Shown: positions 7,809-17,088, numbered from the stretch's first letter. The stretch is 64,000 nt of DNA from Bacteroidales bacterium (GCA_900770215.1 CAAGJW010000017.1:1-64000); one strand, 5' to 3'. Translations and numbers: made by a program. Notes: generated by a model not told the origin, from the sequence alone.

Positions 7809-8957
7809 ATGAAACTGAAAGGCCTCAAGAATGCCAATGGATGCATGTGCCTCTTGATAGTGGGTGCACTGTTTTCTTTCATTGGGTGGCGCATGGGCGC
7901 TGCCAACATGCTCAACACCGTGATGCACACGGCCCACGACCTGCTGCTCAACACGTGCTTCTACTTGATGAGCATATGTGTGATCACGGGTGCCATAGGC
8001 AAGCTCTTTGTCGAGTTTCACGTTGTCGACCTGCTTGAGAAGATACTCAGGCCGCTCATGAAGCCCCTGTTCAACCTGCCGGGCATGGCCTCGCTGGGTG
8101 CCGTGCTCACCTTCTTGAGCGACAACCCTGCCATCATCACCCTGTCGAAGGACAAGCGCTTTGCCTCGCATTTCAAGAAGTACCAGTTTATCTCGCTCAC
8201 CAACTTTGGCACCGCCTTTGGCATGGGCCTGATTGTGATTGTGTTTATGATAGGGGCTGGCTACTATGTGGAGCCCTTCATAGGCTTTATGGGCGCCTTT
8301 GTGGGGTGCATCATCTCAACGCGCTGCATGCAGCACTTCGTGCTCAAGGCCTACCCGCAATATCGCGACGAGGTGGCGGTCGACTTTGAGCCCACGGGTG
8401 CCGACGACGGGTCGGACCAGACGCCCATGGAGCGCAAGTCGACCTTCCTGCGCACGCTCAACTCGCTGCTCGACGGCGGCAAGATGGGTGTGGAAGTGGG
8501 CATGTCGATCATTCCCGGCGTGCTCATCATCTCGTCGCTGGTCATGATACTCACCTTCGGCCCCAGCGCCTCGGGGGCCTACACCGGGGCGGCCTACGAG
8601 GGCATCGAGCTGCTGCCCGACGCGGCCAACGTGTTCTCGGGCTTCTTCGATGCCGTGTTCGGTTTCAGCGACCCGCACCAGATTGCCTTCCCCATCACCG
8701 CGCTGGGTGCCGTGGGCGCAGCCTTGAGCCTCGTGCCCAACTTCCAGGCCCACGGCTGGATCGACGGCAACGCCATCGCTGTGTTCACCGCCATAGGCAT
8801 GTGCTGGAGCGGCTTCCTGAGCACCCACACGGCCATGCTCGACTCGCTGGGCTATCGCGAGCTCACCTCCAAGGCCATCATCTCCCACACCATAGGCGGC
8901 CTGGGGGCAGCCCTGGTGGCCCACTGGATTTATCTGCTCTACCTGCTTGTGGCCTGA
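7809..8957 (+). CDS. nucleoside-recognition (Gate)-type membrane protein
   Basis: A 382-residue polytopic inner-membrane protein with about eight to nine hydrophobic segments. GAVLTFLSDNPAIITLSKD and the later GMCWSGFLSTHTAMLDSLG resemble the paired gate domains of the nucleoside-recognition/YjiH-like families, which are thought to form transport gates. The substrate is unknown. It lies between two divergent genes for threonine breakdown and is followed on the same strand by kbl after 135 nt. A role in amino-acid or metabolite transport linked to that pathway is possible but is only inferred from position. Confidence 0.6.
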   Translation: MKLKGLKNANGCMCLLIVGALFSFIGWRMGAANMLNTVMHTAHDLLLNTCFYLMSICVITGAIGKLFVEFHVVDLLEKILRPLMKPLFNLPGMASLGAVLTFLSDNPAIITLSKDKRFASHFKKYQFISLTNFGTAFGMGLIVIVFMIGAGYYVEPFIGFMGAFVGCIISTRCMQHFVLKAYPQYRDEVAVDFEPTGADDGSDQTPMERKSTFLRTLNSLLDGGKMGVEVGMSIIPGVLIISSLVMILTFGPSASGAYTGAAYEGIELLPDAANVFSGFFDAVFGFSDPHQIAFPITALGAVGAALSLVPNFQAHGWIDGNAIAVFTAIGMCWSGFLSTHTAMLDSLGYRELTSKAIISHTIGGLGAALVAHWIYLLYLLVA

Positions 8958-9021
8958 GCCGCCAGTGCAGGCAGGTGATAAATTTAGGTGGCAATTTAGA
9001 CCCGCGTATCGAGTTTTTTTG

Positions 9022-9029
9022 TAACTTTG
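9022..9029 (+). promoter_or_regulatory. -7 box upstream of kbl
   Basis: TAACTTTG lies about 65 nt upstream of the kbl start codon. This would allow kbl to be expressed separately from the membrane protein gene. Confidence 0.55.
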
Positions 9030-9092
9030 TGTATCCTCAATTGCCGAGAGAAAGAAAACTCATTGACAAAACCAATAAATAAAACAGCTATC

Positions 9093-10289
9093 ATGTACGG
9101 AAAAATTCAACAACACTTGCAGAAAGAACTCGCCGACACCAAGGCTGCCGGTCTGTACAAAGAAGAACGCTTGATCACAACCCCGCAGGCTGCTGCCATC
9201 AAGGTGAAGCCCGGTACTGATGTGCTCAACTTCTGTGCCAACAACTACCTTGGCCTGAGCGACAACACGCGCCTCATCGACGGCGCTGTGAAGATGATGA
9301 AAGAGCGTGGCTACGGCATGTCGAGCGTGCGCTTCATATGCGGCACGCAGGATATCCACAAGGAGCTTGAGGCTGCCATTGCCGACTACTTCAAGACCGA
9401 CGACGCCATCCTCTACGGCTCGTGCTTTGATGCCAACGGCGGCCTCTTCGGCGCACTGCTCGACGAGCACGACGCCATCATAAGCGATGCCCTCAACCAT
9501 GCCTCGATCATCGACGGCGTGCGCCTGTGCAAGGCCAAGCGCTACCGCTATGCCAATGCCGACATGGCCGAGCTCGAGGAGTGCCTCAAGCAGGCTCAGG
9601 AGCAGCGCTTCCGCATCATCGCCACCGACGGTGTGTTCTCGATGGACGGCAATGTGGCACCTCTCGACAAGATATGCGCCCTGGCCGAGAAATACGACGC
9701 CCTGGTCATGGTCGACGAGTCGCACTCGGCAGGTGTCGTGGGTCCCACCGGGCACGGCGTGGCCGAGCAATTTGGCCTCTACGGCAAGATCGACATCTTC
9801 ACCGGCACGCTGGGCAAGGCCTTCGGCGGCGCCATGGGCGGCTTCACTACCGGCCGCAAGGAGATCATCGACATGCTGCGCCAGCGCTCGCGCCCCTACT
9901 TGTTCAGCAACAGCGTGGCTCCCGGCATCGTGGGTGCCAGCCTCGAGATGTTCAAGATGCTCAAGGAGAGCAACGCCCTGCACGACAAGCTGGTGGACAA
10001 CGTGAACTACTTCCGCGACAAGATGATGGCAGCTGGCTTCGACATCAAGCCCACGCAGAGTGCCATATGCGCCGTGATGCTCTACGACGCCAAGCTCGCA
10101 CAGGACTTTGCCGCCGAGATGCAGAAGGAAGGCATCTATGTCACTGGTTTCAGCTATCCTGTGGTGCCCAAGGGCGAGGCCCGCATACGCGTGCAGCTCA
10201 GCGCCGGTCACGAGCGCGACCAGCTCGACAAGTGCATCGCCGCCTTCATCAAGGTGGCCCAGCGCCTGGGCGTGGAGCTCAAGAAGTGA
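9093..10289 (+). CDS. kbl: 2-amino-3-ketobutyrate CoA ligase (glycine C-acetyltransferase)
   Basis: A 398-residue PLP-dependent enzyme of the alpha-oxoamine synthase family. It cleaves 2-amino-3-ketobutyrate with CoA to glycine and acetyl-CoA. NFCANNYLGLS, MSSVRFICGTQDIHKELE and VDESHSAGVVGPTGHG are family hallmarks, and the PLP lysine is Lys242 in TGTLGKAFGG. The start at 9093 (MYGKIQQHL) matches family N-termini; the longer upstream frame overlaps the promoter. It works with the threonine dehydrogenase at 6438-7400. A perfect terminator follows. Confidence 0.95.
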   Translation: MYGKIQQHLQKELADTKAAGLYKEERLITTPQAAAIKVKPGTDVLNFCANNYLGLSDNTRLIDGAVKMMKERGYGMSSVRFICGTQDIHKELEAAIADYFKTDDAILYGSCFDANGGLFGALLDEHDAIISDALNHASIIDGVRLCKAKRYRYANADMAELEECLKQAQEQRFRIIATDGVFSMDGNVAPLDKICALAEKYDALVMVDESHSAGVVGPTGHGVAEQFGLYGKIDIFTGTLGKAFGGAMGGFTTGRKEIIDMLRQRSRPYLFSNSVAPGIVGASLEMFKMLKESNALHDKLVDNVNYFRDKMMAAGFDIKPTQSAICAVMLYDAKLAQDFAAEMQKEGIYVTGFSYPVVPKGEARIRVQLSAGHERDQLDKCIAAFIKVAQRLGVELKK

Positions 10290-10333
10290 TTGAGCACCCA
10301 GCCTGCACACACACGCACACATTATTGAATTAG

Positions 10334-10363
10334 GCCCTGCCTGTTACCGGCAGGGCTTTTTTT
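10334..10363 (+). terminator. intrinsic terminator of kbl
   Basis: GCCCTGCC (10334-10341) and GGCAGGGC (10349-10356) form an 8-bp stem with a 7-nt loop, followed by TTTTTTT. Confidence 0.9.
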
Positions 10364-10400
10364 GAGTGCCGCTTGTGGCATGAATGTGGAAAAGAAGTTG

Positions 10401-10408
10401 TAACTTTG
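10401..10408 (+). promoter_or_regulatory. -7 box upstream of pyruvate kinase
   Basis: TAACTTTG, 111 nt upstream of the start codon. The -33 element is not well defined. Confidence 0.5.
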
Positions 10409-10519
10409 CACACTCGAGGAGAATGTGAGCAGTGGCGCGATTCTGTGCGCCTCGCTGCCACTGTGTGCCCCGGGCTGCCGCAGGGCAGGGTAGAATCAAT
10501 CACAAAAATTCATATAGCA

Positions 10520-12007
10520 ATGACACAACTCAATCCTGAATACATGACACTCAAGCAAACTAAAATTGTGGCTTCAATCTCCGACTTGAGATGTGAAGAA
10601 GATTTCATCAGGTCGCTCTTTAAGGCCGGCATGAATGTGGTGCGCATGAATACTGCCCACGGCACTCAAGAGGGCATGACCAAGCTCATCGCCAACGTGC
10701 GCCGTGTGAGCAACAGCATCGCGCTGCTCATCGACACCAAGGGTCCCGAGGTGCGCACCACCACCATCGCTGGCGGCGCCGACACCATCACCTTCCATGT
10801 GGGCGACAAGGTGCGCATCGTGGGCAAGCCCGACGTGCTCACCACCCGCGAGCAGATTGCCGTGAGCTACCCCAACTTTGTGCGCGACCTGGAGCTGGGC
10901 GCCGATGTGCTCATCGACGACGGCGAGATCGAAATGAAGGTGGTGGAAAAGGGGGCCGACTACCTCACCTGCGAGGTGCTCAACGAGTCGGTGCTGGGTC
11001 ATCGCAAGAGTGTGAATGTGCCCGGTGTGCGCATCAACCTGCCCTCGCTCACCGAGAAAGACAAGCGCAACATCCAGTTTGCCATCGACAACGACCTCGA
11101 CTTTATCGCCCACTCCTTTGTGCGCAACCGCCAGGACATTCTCGACATACGCAAGATACTCGATGAGCGTCATTCCGACATTCAGATCATCGCCAAGATC
11201 GAAAACCAGGAGGGCGTCGACAAAATCGACGAAATCATCGAGGCTGCCGATGGCGTGATGGTGGCACGCGGCGACCTGGGCATCGAGGTGCCGCAGGAAA
11301 ACATACCGGGCATACAGCGGGCCATCATACGCAAGTGCGTGCACGCACGCAAGCCGGTGATTGTGGCCACCCAGATGCTGCACACCATGATTGAGCACCC
11401 GCGCCCCACCCGCGCCGAGGTGACCGACATTGCCAATGCCATCTACTCCAACACCGACGCTGTGATGCTCTCGGGCGAAACCGCCTATGGCAAGTATCCC
11501 GTCGAGGCTGTCGAGACCATGACACGCGTGGCACGCCGCGCCGAGGCCGACAAGACGCCCGACCTCGACATCGTCATGCACGTGGCCGACGAGCCCGACG
11601 TGACCGCCTTCCTGGCCAAGCAGGCCGTGAAGTCGACCGCCCTGTTGCCCGTGAAGGCCATCATCACCGACTCCTACTCGGGCCGCACGGCACGCTACCT
11701 GGCCTCCTATCGCGGCAAGGTGCCGGTGCTGGCCATATGCCACAGCGAGAAGACGATGCGCCGCCTGGCTTTGTCCTACGGCGTCGAGGCCGTGTACCTG
11801 CCTGGCAAGGTCAACGGCCAGGACTATTACTTCTCGGCCCTGTACATGCTCCTCAACAAGGGCGTGCTGAGCCCCAACGAGATGGTGGCCTACTTGAGCA
11901 GCGGCCTGCAGAGCACCCACACCACCTTCTTGGAAATCAACAAGGTGAGCGAGGTGCTCGAGGCCGGTGCCAGCTATGTGCTGCCCAACAGCAACAAGCT
12001 CGTGTGA
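10520..12007 (+). CDS. pyk: pyruvate kinase
   Basis: A 495-residue glycolytic enzyme converting phosphoenolpyruvate and ADP to pyruvate and ATP. Features are TKIVASISDL near the N-terminus, NTAHGTQE in place of the usual N-x-SHG motif, LLIDTKGPEVRT, the catalytic lysine region IIAKIENQEGVDKIDEII, VARGDLGIEVP for metal binding, and ATQMLHTMIEHPRPTRAEVTD. The C-terminal regulatory domain is present. The start at 10520 follows a 110-nt leader; an in-frame ATG 13 codons later (MTLKQTK) is an alternative. It converges on the secreted GLUG protein with only 21 nt between their stop codons and no obvious terminator. Confidence 0.96.
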   Translation: MTQLNPEYMTLKQTKIVASISDLRCEEDFIRSLFKAGMNVVRMNTAHGTQEGMTKLIANVRRVSNSIALLIDTKGPEVRTTTIAGGADTITFHVGDKVRIVGKPDVLTTREQIAVSYPNFVRDLELGADVLIDDGEIEMKVVEKGADYLTCEVLNESVLGHRKSVNVPGVRINLPSLTEKDKRNIQFAIDNDLDFIAHSFVRNRQDILDIRKILDERHSDIQIIAKIENQEGVDKIDEIIEAADGVMVARGDLGIEVPQENIPGIQRAIIRKCVHARKPVIVATQMLHTMIEHPRPTRAEVTDIANAIYSNTDAVMLSGETAYGKYPVEAVETMTRVARRAEADKTPDLDIVMHVADEPDVTAFLAKQAVKSTALLPVKAIITDSYSGRTARYLASYRGKVPVLAICHSEKTMRRLALSYGVEAVYLPGKVNGQDYYFSALYMLLNKGVLSPNEMVAYLSSGLQSTHTTFLEINKVSEVLEAGASYVLPNSNKLV

Positions 12008-12028
12008 GCGCCCCTGGTGCTGCAGCAG

Positions 12029-13549
12029 CTATCGGTTCAATACAATGTTGATGAGTGCGGTTACGTCGGAGACGTTGATGGTGCCGTCGCTGTCGATGTC
12101 GCACGCCTCGTGGCTGTAGGTGGCCGAGCCCAGCACGTGGTTGATGAGTGCGGTCACATCGGAGACGTTGACCATGCCGTCGCCGTCGATATCGCCGTGC
12201 TGCACGGCGGGACCTGCGCCCACGCCCACGATGTGGGGATAGCCCTCATTGGCGGCAGCCTCGATCGCCCACACCTGGTCGAAATCCCAGCCTGCATAGG
12301 TGTCTTGCACCTTCATCTGGGCCGTGGTCTTGGCTTCGCACTGGCAGTCGTTGTGGGTGAAGCCGCCCACGCCCTCGGCCTGTTGTGACTTCTCCTTGTC
12401 GTAATAGCAGCTTTTCACGGTGGCCGTGTACGACTTGTTGCCCACCAGCCCGCCGGCGAGGGCATCGTTGGTGGCGGTGACCTGGCTGGCAGCATAGCAG
12501 CGTGCCACGTCGCTCCCGCTGTAGTCGAGCGAGCCAATGAGGCCGCCCACGCTCGACTCGCCCTCGACCGTGGAGCGCGCAAAGCAGTCGGTCACGGCAG
12601 TCTCCTCGTTTTTGCCTATGAGGCCGCCCACATAGGTGATGCCTTTCACCAGGTTGCCGGCGGCATAGCTGCGTGCCACGGTCGACTTCACGGCCACGCC
12701 CACGAGGCCGCCCATCTGGTTGCCGCCCACGACCTCGGCGCTGCTGCTGCATGAGTCGACCCGCGCGTTGCTCAGGTAGCCCACGAGGCCTCCTGCCAGG
12801 CGGCCCACCTGTTGCGACCCGTCGGTCTCGGTCTTGGTGATGCTGGCTATCTTTCCTGTGGCGTGGCAGCGGCTCACGGTGCCCTCTACACACCAGCTCA
12901 CGATGCCACCCAGGTAGTCGTAGCCCGAGATGGTGGCATCGACCGTGCAATCGCTCGTGGTGCCATAGCTCTGGTAGCCCATGAGGCCGCCCAGGTAGAT
13001 GCCGCTGCCCTTCACCGTCGACTGGGCGACGTGGCAGTCGGTCACCTCCTCTTCAAAGGCATATCCCGTGAGCACGCCCAGGTTTTCGGTACCCTCGATG
13101 TGGGCGCCGTTGAAGCGCAGGCCGCGCACCGAGCCGCCATAGATGTAGCCAAACAGCCCCTGGAAATCGGTGGCCCGGTTGATGTAGAGCTGGTTGATGG
13201 CATGCCCACGGCCGTCGTAGTGCCCCTTGAAGGCCATTTTCTTGACCATGCCGTTCACACTTTGCATGCCGCCTATGGCAGCCCATCCGCGCCCGCCGTC
13301 CCATTGCCGGGTGGGGCTGCAGTCGATGTCTTGCGTCTGCACGAGGTAAGTGTCGGCCAGGTCGCGGCCCCCGTTCACCTGTTGGGCTATCCACAGCAGG
13401 TTCTGGAGCGTTGCAACCTGGTAGGGGGCGCCGGCGGTGCCGTTGCCCTTGGGTTTCTGGCTGGCGTCGTAGTAGTCCTGCCCGGCAGCGAGCACAGGCA
13501 GTAATGCTGCCAGCACGAGCAGGCAGCATTTCTGTATCGATGTGTTCAT
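12029..13549 (-). CDS. secreted GLUG-repeat protein with C-terminal dockerin
   Basis: A 506-residue exported protein. A signal peptide (residues about 1-22) is followed by many GLUG motifs of the GGLVG/GGLIG type, spaced about 30-45 residues and expected to form a repetitive beta-solenoid adhesin-like structure. The C-terminus carries two calcium-binding dockerin-like repeats, DIDGDGMVNVSDVTALINHVL and DIDSDGTINVSDVTALINIVL, each with the D-x-D-x-D-G loop and following helix. Dockerins bind cohesins in cellulosomes, but in Bacteroidales they are usually of unknown partner. It is probably co-transcribed with the secreted protein upstream, 19 nt away. Confidence 0.85.
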   Translation of the reverse strand: MNTSIQKCCLLVLAALLPVLAAGQDYYDASQKPKGNGTAGAPYQVATLQNLLWIAQQVNGGRDLADTYLVQTQDIDCSPTRQWDGGRGWAAIGGMQSVNGMVKKMAFKGHYDGRGHAINQLYINRATDFQGLFGYIYGGSVRGLRFNGAHIEGTENLGVLTGYAFEEEVTDCHVAQSTVKGSGIYLGGLMGYQSYGTTSDCTVDATISGYDYLGGIVSWCVEGTVSRCHATGKIASITKTETDGSQQVGRLAGGLVGYLSNARVDSCSSSAEVVGGNQMGGLVGVAVKSTVARSYAAGNLVKGITYVGGLIGKNEETAVTDCFARSTVEGESSVGGLIGSLDYSGSDVARCYAASQVTATNDALAGGLVGNKSYTATVKSCYYDKEKSQQAEGVGGFTHNDCQCEAKTTAQMKVQDTYAGWDFDQVWAIEAAANEGYPHIVGVGAGPAVQHGDIDGDGMVNVSDVTALINHVLGSATYSHEACDIDSDGTINVSDVTALINIVLNR

Positions 13550-13568
13550 TGTGCGAGTGGGGGTTGCT

Positions 13569-14759
13569 TTATTGGAACACGACTTTCACGGCCTGGCCGC
13601 CGACCACAACAATGTAGATCGCGCCCTTGCTTGCCCCGTCGACGTGGAACACAGCTTGCCCGCCTGCCACGACCTGCTTGCCCAGGCATGCGCCTTGCAG
13701 GTTGTAGAGTGCTGCTGTGCCGCCCTTGGCCGATACGCGTATTGTGCCGTTGCCGGCATTGGCCACTGCTGTGAGCTCTTGCTGTTGCTCGACAGCGCGC
13801 ACGCCGGTATACTCGGCTTCGGGCACGACCTCGACATCGAGATTGTCGATAGCCATGAGAGTGAGCGAGTTGTCGGTGAAGTAAGCACCGCTTGCGTCGG
13901 TATAGGGCTTGCCGTTCACCATCCAGTGGTGCACACTCACCTTGCCCGATGGATTGTCGGTCGGAGCGACCTCAAAGAGGATCTGGTCGCCAGGAGTGAC
14001 TGTGGCGCCCGAGGCAATGACCGGGCTGTCATACTCGCTGCGGTTGTAGCAAGTGAGCTGGGCCGTGTGTGGCTGCTTGAAAGTGACGGTGCGGGTCTCG
14101 CCGTCTTTGTAGAATGCCACAGTCAGGTAGAAGCCGCTGGGCACGTTGTTCTTGTAGAACTGGTCGGGGTGGGAGGGGAAGATGGAGTTGTCTTCAAATT
14201 TCCACACCAGGATGTTGTAGCCGTCGGCCGGGCGGGGATCGAAGTAGGCGCCGCGGCCCTCGGGCAGCATGTAGGTGATGCCGTCGGCCTCGGGGGCGAT
14301 CAGGCGGCCGAAGTCGCCTTGCTCCTCAACGTTGACTTCGGCCCCGAGCGAGCCTTCCTTGGGCACGACAAAGGTGGCCGGCACCAGCTTGCACACGTCG
14401 GCCGTCACTACCAGGTCGCTGCCCACGCTTTTCAATGTCTGTTCGGTCGATGAGTAGGATTCTCTGATTTCGGCAAGGTTGCTCTCGCTGGAGCCTTTTT
14501 GCCACACATACACTACATAGCCCTGGTCGGGGGTCACTTTCAGCTTGACACTGCTGCCCGAGGGCACCGAGTAGGTGAACCCGTCGCTGGCTGGGGTGAG
14601 CTTCTCTTCTTGCGAGGTGGTGGCGTTGATGAGATAGGCCTCGGTTGAAGCGTGCGACACTCCCTGGGCAAACTTAATAGAAACATTGCCTGCAATGAGG
14701 GTGAGGGTGTTGAGTAGTAAGATGGCTGCTGCACAGCACTTCTTGTAGGTTTTGTTCAT
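13569..14759 (-). CDS. secreted protein with T9SS-like C-terminal domain
   Basis: A 396-residue exported protein of unknown function. Residues 1-23 form a signal peptide. The middle consists of beta-rich segments containing repeated phrases such as VKLKVTPDQGYVVYVW and YFDPRPADGYNILVW, reminiscent of bacterial repeat domains. The last 65 residues (IRVSAKGGTAALYNLQG onward) have the pattern of type IX secretion or related sorting domains: a short beta-sandwich with YNLQG and a final GGQAVKVVF strand. This suggests surface display. It precedes the GLUG-dockerin gene in the same unit and has a good promoter at 14805-14836. Confidence 0.65.
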   Translation of the reverse strand: MNKTYKKCCAAAILLLNTLTLIAGNVSIKFAQGVSHASTEAYLINATTSQEEKLTPASDGFTYSVPSGSSVKLKVTPDQGYVVYVWQKGSSESNLAEIRESYSSTEQTLKSVGSDLVVTADVCKLVPATFVVPKEGSLGAEVNVEEQGDFGRLIAPEADGITYMLPEGRGAYFDPRPADGYNILVWKFEDNSIFPSHPDQFYKNNVPSGFYLTVAFYKDGETRTVTFKQPHTAQLTCYNRSEYDSPVIASGATVTPGDQILFEVAPTDNPSGKVSVHHWMVNGKPYTDASGAYFTDNSLTLMAIDNLDVEVVPEAEYTGVRAVEQQQELTAVANAGNGTIRVSAKGGTAALYNLQGACLGKQVVAGGQAVFHVDGASKGAIYIVVVGGQAVKVVFQ

Positions 14760-14804
14760 GTTGTGATAGAAAATAGTAGGGGGTTAAACAAACATTAATA
14801 ATTG

Positions 14805-14836
14805 CAAATGTAGCTAAAACCTTTTTAACTCACAAG
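14805..14836 (-). promoter_or_regulatory. promoter of the two secreted-protein genes
   Basis: Minus-strand TACATTTG (14805-14812) and TTG (14833-14835) are separated by 20 nt. The start codon at 14759 is about 45 nt downstream. Confidence 0.6.
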
Positions 14837-15404
14837 GCCACCCTGGCCTTGCTGTGCAATTTTTTTATTTGCGGCGATGAAAAAATAACAGGGGCATCAC
14901 TGCTCCTGCTATCTCCTTACAATTGTTGCCAATTGTACATTAAAATCACTACTAAGAATATTTTTCATTACTTTTCAAAAGTCTAAACCCCTTAATATCC
15001 CTATTATAAACCCTATTAGTGTTTTGAACATTGCAAAGAAACGAAGAATTTTTTTGCCCGCCAAATTTTTTATACCAATCGGCGATTTTTATCGATAAAT
15101 TAACGTTTCATTTCGATTATTTCCTTCTCTTTGCCTTTTGGTTTACTTTTCGAAATATTAGGGTGGGTAAACTTACGATGTGTCACCAATCCTTACCCAT
15201 AGGCGACACTTATCAAGTTGCAACCTTATTGGTGCTTGAAGATTGTCGCTCCATGACATCATTATAACGTGACAACTCCGCTTATATTGTCTTGTACCGC
15301 ATTCCCATTGCCGCAGCCCAGGCGATTTCACTCGGTGAATTTCTGCTACACCCAGTCCAGCATTTTTCAAAAGGATATTTCTTTTGGATAGGGCGTTGAT
15401 TGCT
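14837..15404. other. AT-rich intergenic stretch, left edge of an island
   Basis: No gene can be supported. Base composition is markedly AT-rich from about 14,880 onward. At 15,184-15,249 nested inverted repeats are seen: CACCAAT/ATTGGTG, and GCGACA...TCAAG pairing with CTTGA...TGTCGC. A minus-strand frame (15173-15433) overlaps the end of the next gene and resembles no family with confidence. It may be the decayed end of a mobile element. Confidence 0.4.
15203..15249. repeat. imperfect inverted repeat
   Basis: GCGACA (15203-15208) and TGTCGC (15244-15249) bracket a second pairing TCAAG/CTTGA with a 4x4 internal loop. The pattern resembles the subterminal hairpins of mobile elements or a structured RNA; neither is proven. 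Confidence 0.35.
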
Positions 15405-16283
15405 CTACCCCAATGGCACTGTGTCGCCCACATAATTGAAGGAGAATTGCCCTATTTGCAATAGGAGATAGCTTATATTGAAATAAATACACTTCCCTTC
15501 TAAAATTGGTAAAACATTGCTGCTGCATGACATTTCTCCGCTGCTCATAGGTGGCAGGCAGGAGGCTTTTCTCCTGTCGCTACGTGTGGTTGACAGAAGT
15601 TTAACGATTTTATATCGGCACAACTTCTTTTTATAGGGCTTGACTTCATACCGGTCGATGAAACTAAGGCCTTTACCGCTTAAGTCACGGTTTTCTATCT
15701 CTACTGTTTTACTGTCTACAAAGTGAAACGTCAGGTTTCGTTCTTTTCGGTCACCGAACTTGTATAGATATTTCTTGAACTTACCAATTCCCAACCTTGC
15801 GTACAACAGAGGGCTCACTAAATTTGTTTTGGACATCCATTTCAGGCTGTCGGTGCTTCTAAGAATAAAATTGGCTGCGGATAACAACGAATAGTCTTCT
15901 GAGAAGGTTATGACACCGTCGGATAAAAGAGGAAAAATCTGGCAACTGTAATTCACTTTTTGGGATGTATTCATTCTTGCAGGCAGAATGGGTTTCTTCC
16001 TCACTGTATAATCATCACGGTTGGTTGTTGACAAGTGTAGGCCTATTTTCCTATGGCTGATCCAGTTATAACGATATGTGTCGGAAAAGAAAAGAATGTG
16101 TTTCCAGCCATTATTCTCATTCTCTCTATTCGAGATCGTAACAGTTGAATCATTCTCAAACCTCATGGTTATCATCCGCAATGGACTATCCTCAAACACA
16201 TATAGCTTTTGAATGTTGTTGCCTGAAGTGCTTTCGGCCAGGCAGCATAGCGGGAATAAGATGAAGCAATATAGAAGTTTCAT
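15405..16283 (-). CDS. exported protein of unknown function
   Basis: A 292-residue protein with an N-terminal signal sequence (MKLLYCFILFPLCCLA). It may be a lipoprotein, since two cysteines lie at the cleavage region. The rest is hydrophilic, beta-rich and lysine-rich with no family I recognise. It is the third gene of a minus-strand unit headed by the mini-RHS gene, 31 nt after the preceding lipoprotein gene. Codon use is AT-rich, unlike the flanking chromosome, which points to transfer. The last residues may be a replaced tail, because composition changes just beyond the stop. It could be a cargo or immunity component, but nothing proves that. Confidence 0.5.
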   Translation of the reverse strand: MKLLYCFILFPLCCLAESTSGNNIQKLYVFEDSPLRMITMRFENDSTVTISNRENENNGWKHILFFSDTYRYNWISHRKIGLHLSTTNRDDYTVRKKPILPARMNTSQKVNYSCQIFPLLSDGVITFSEDYSLLSAANFILRSTDSLKWMSKTNLVSPLLYARLGIGKFKKYLYKFGDRKERNLTFHFVDSKTVEIENRDLSGKGLSFIDRYEVKPYKKKLCRYKIVKLLSTTRSDRRKASCLPPMSSGEMSCSSNVLPILEGKCIYFNISYLLLQIGQFSFNYVGDTVPLG

Positions 16284-16314
16284 TTCTCAAACCACTCCTT
16301 TCTTTTCTTCTGCA

Positions 16315-17082
16315 TTATCGTGATTCTTTCTTTTTACTGCTAATTGGAAGAGCGACGTTGAATTCGAATGTCTCACTAATTTTTCCGTCTTGTTCTATTC
16401 TCGCAGGCACAAATTTCAGCAGTCTTATTTTTGACATTAGCATGTCAAAGAAGATGGGATACTCGTTACGGGGTGGGTAACAATCTTTTAAGTCGATGTT
16501 AGCAACATCCCCGTCCTTGCCTATTAACATGTAGGCCTGGGCAGAGAATTGCTCTGGTGCTGCAATTTTAGGAACAGAAGTATACAAAGAGCTAAATATT
16601 GAGTCAACATTGATGTCCTTTCTCAATTTAGGATATTTGAAACCCCATCTCTCCTCAGGCCTGACCGTCAAGACAATATTTTGATTTTTTGATTTCTCAA
16701 ACACCCTTTGCCTTGCATCTTTTCTACAAGAAGCCAAAACCAATGTGTCCTCGGTCAATTTTATGATTCTATCGGCATTGTAATATAGTTTATCTCTTGT
16801 TTTTATGCCCTCACGCCCGCCATAGAAATATCGGATTGAATCATGGTAGATGTCAAAATATTTGTAAGAAATACAATCAGTGTATATCATTCCTTTGCCA
16901 TCATACTCTACAAAGCTATGATTCTTTTTGAAGGCAATCCCAAATTTACCATCGGTCAAATTCCAATACTTGATGCTGTCGGCAGTAAGCATGAGAAATT
17001 TAGCCGGCTTGGCCGACCTGCACGATGAAAGCAGACCGATTGATAATAGTAGAAAAAATGCGTATATAATGAATCTCATCAT
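16315..17082 (-). CDS. lipoprotein with TonB-C-like end, unknown function
   Basis: A 255-residue predicted lipoprotein: hydrophobic N-terminus ending in the lipobox LLSSC. The C-terminal part (from about residue 165) has VPKIAAPEQFSAQAYMLIGKDGDV and KFVPARIEQDGKISETFEF. This follows the layout of the TonB C-terminal fold, in which a partner-facing strand reads W/F-x-PA. No TonB function is claimed. It starts 6 nt after the stop of the mini-RHS gene, so it is the natural candidate for a protein that acts with, or protects against, that RHS product. Composition is AT-rich. Confidence 0.5.
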   Translation of the reverse strand: MMRFIIYAFFLLLSIGLLSSCRSAKPAKFLMLTADSIKYWNLTDGKFGIAFKKNHSFVEYDGKGMIYTDCISYKYFDIYHDSIRYFYGGREGIKTRDKLYYNADRIIKLTEDTLVLASCRKDARQRVFEKSKNQNIVLTVRPEERWGFKYPKLRKDINVDSIFSSLYTSVPKIAAPEQFSAQAYMLIGKDGDVANIDLKDCYPPRNEYPIFFDMLMSKIRLLKFVPARIEQDGKISETFEFNVALPISSKKKESR

Positions 17083-17088
17083 TAAATT

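Noticed and set aside
15031..15267. 78-residue plus-strand frame in the AT-rich edge
   Set aside because: Phe/Leu-rich translation of an AT-rich stretch, no promoter or relatives, ends within the inverted repeats.
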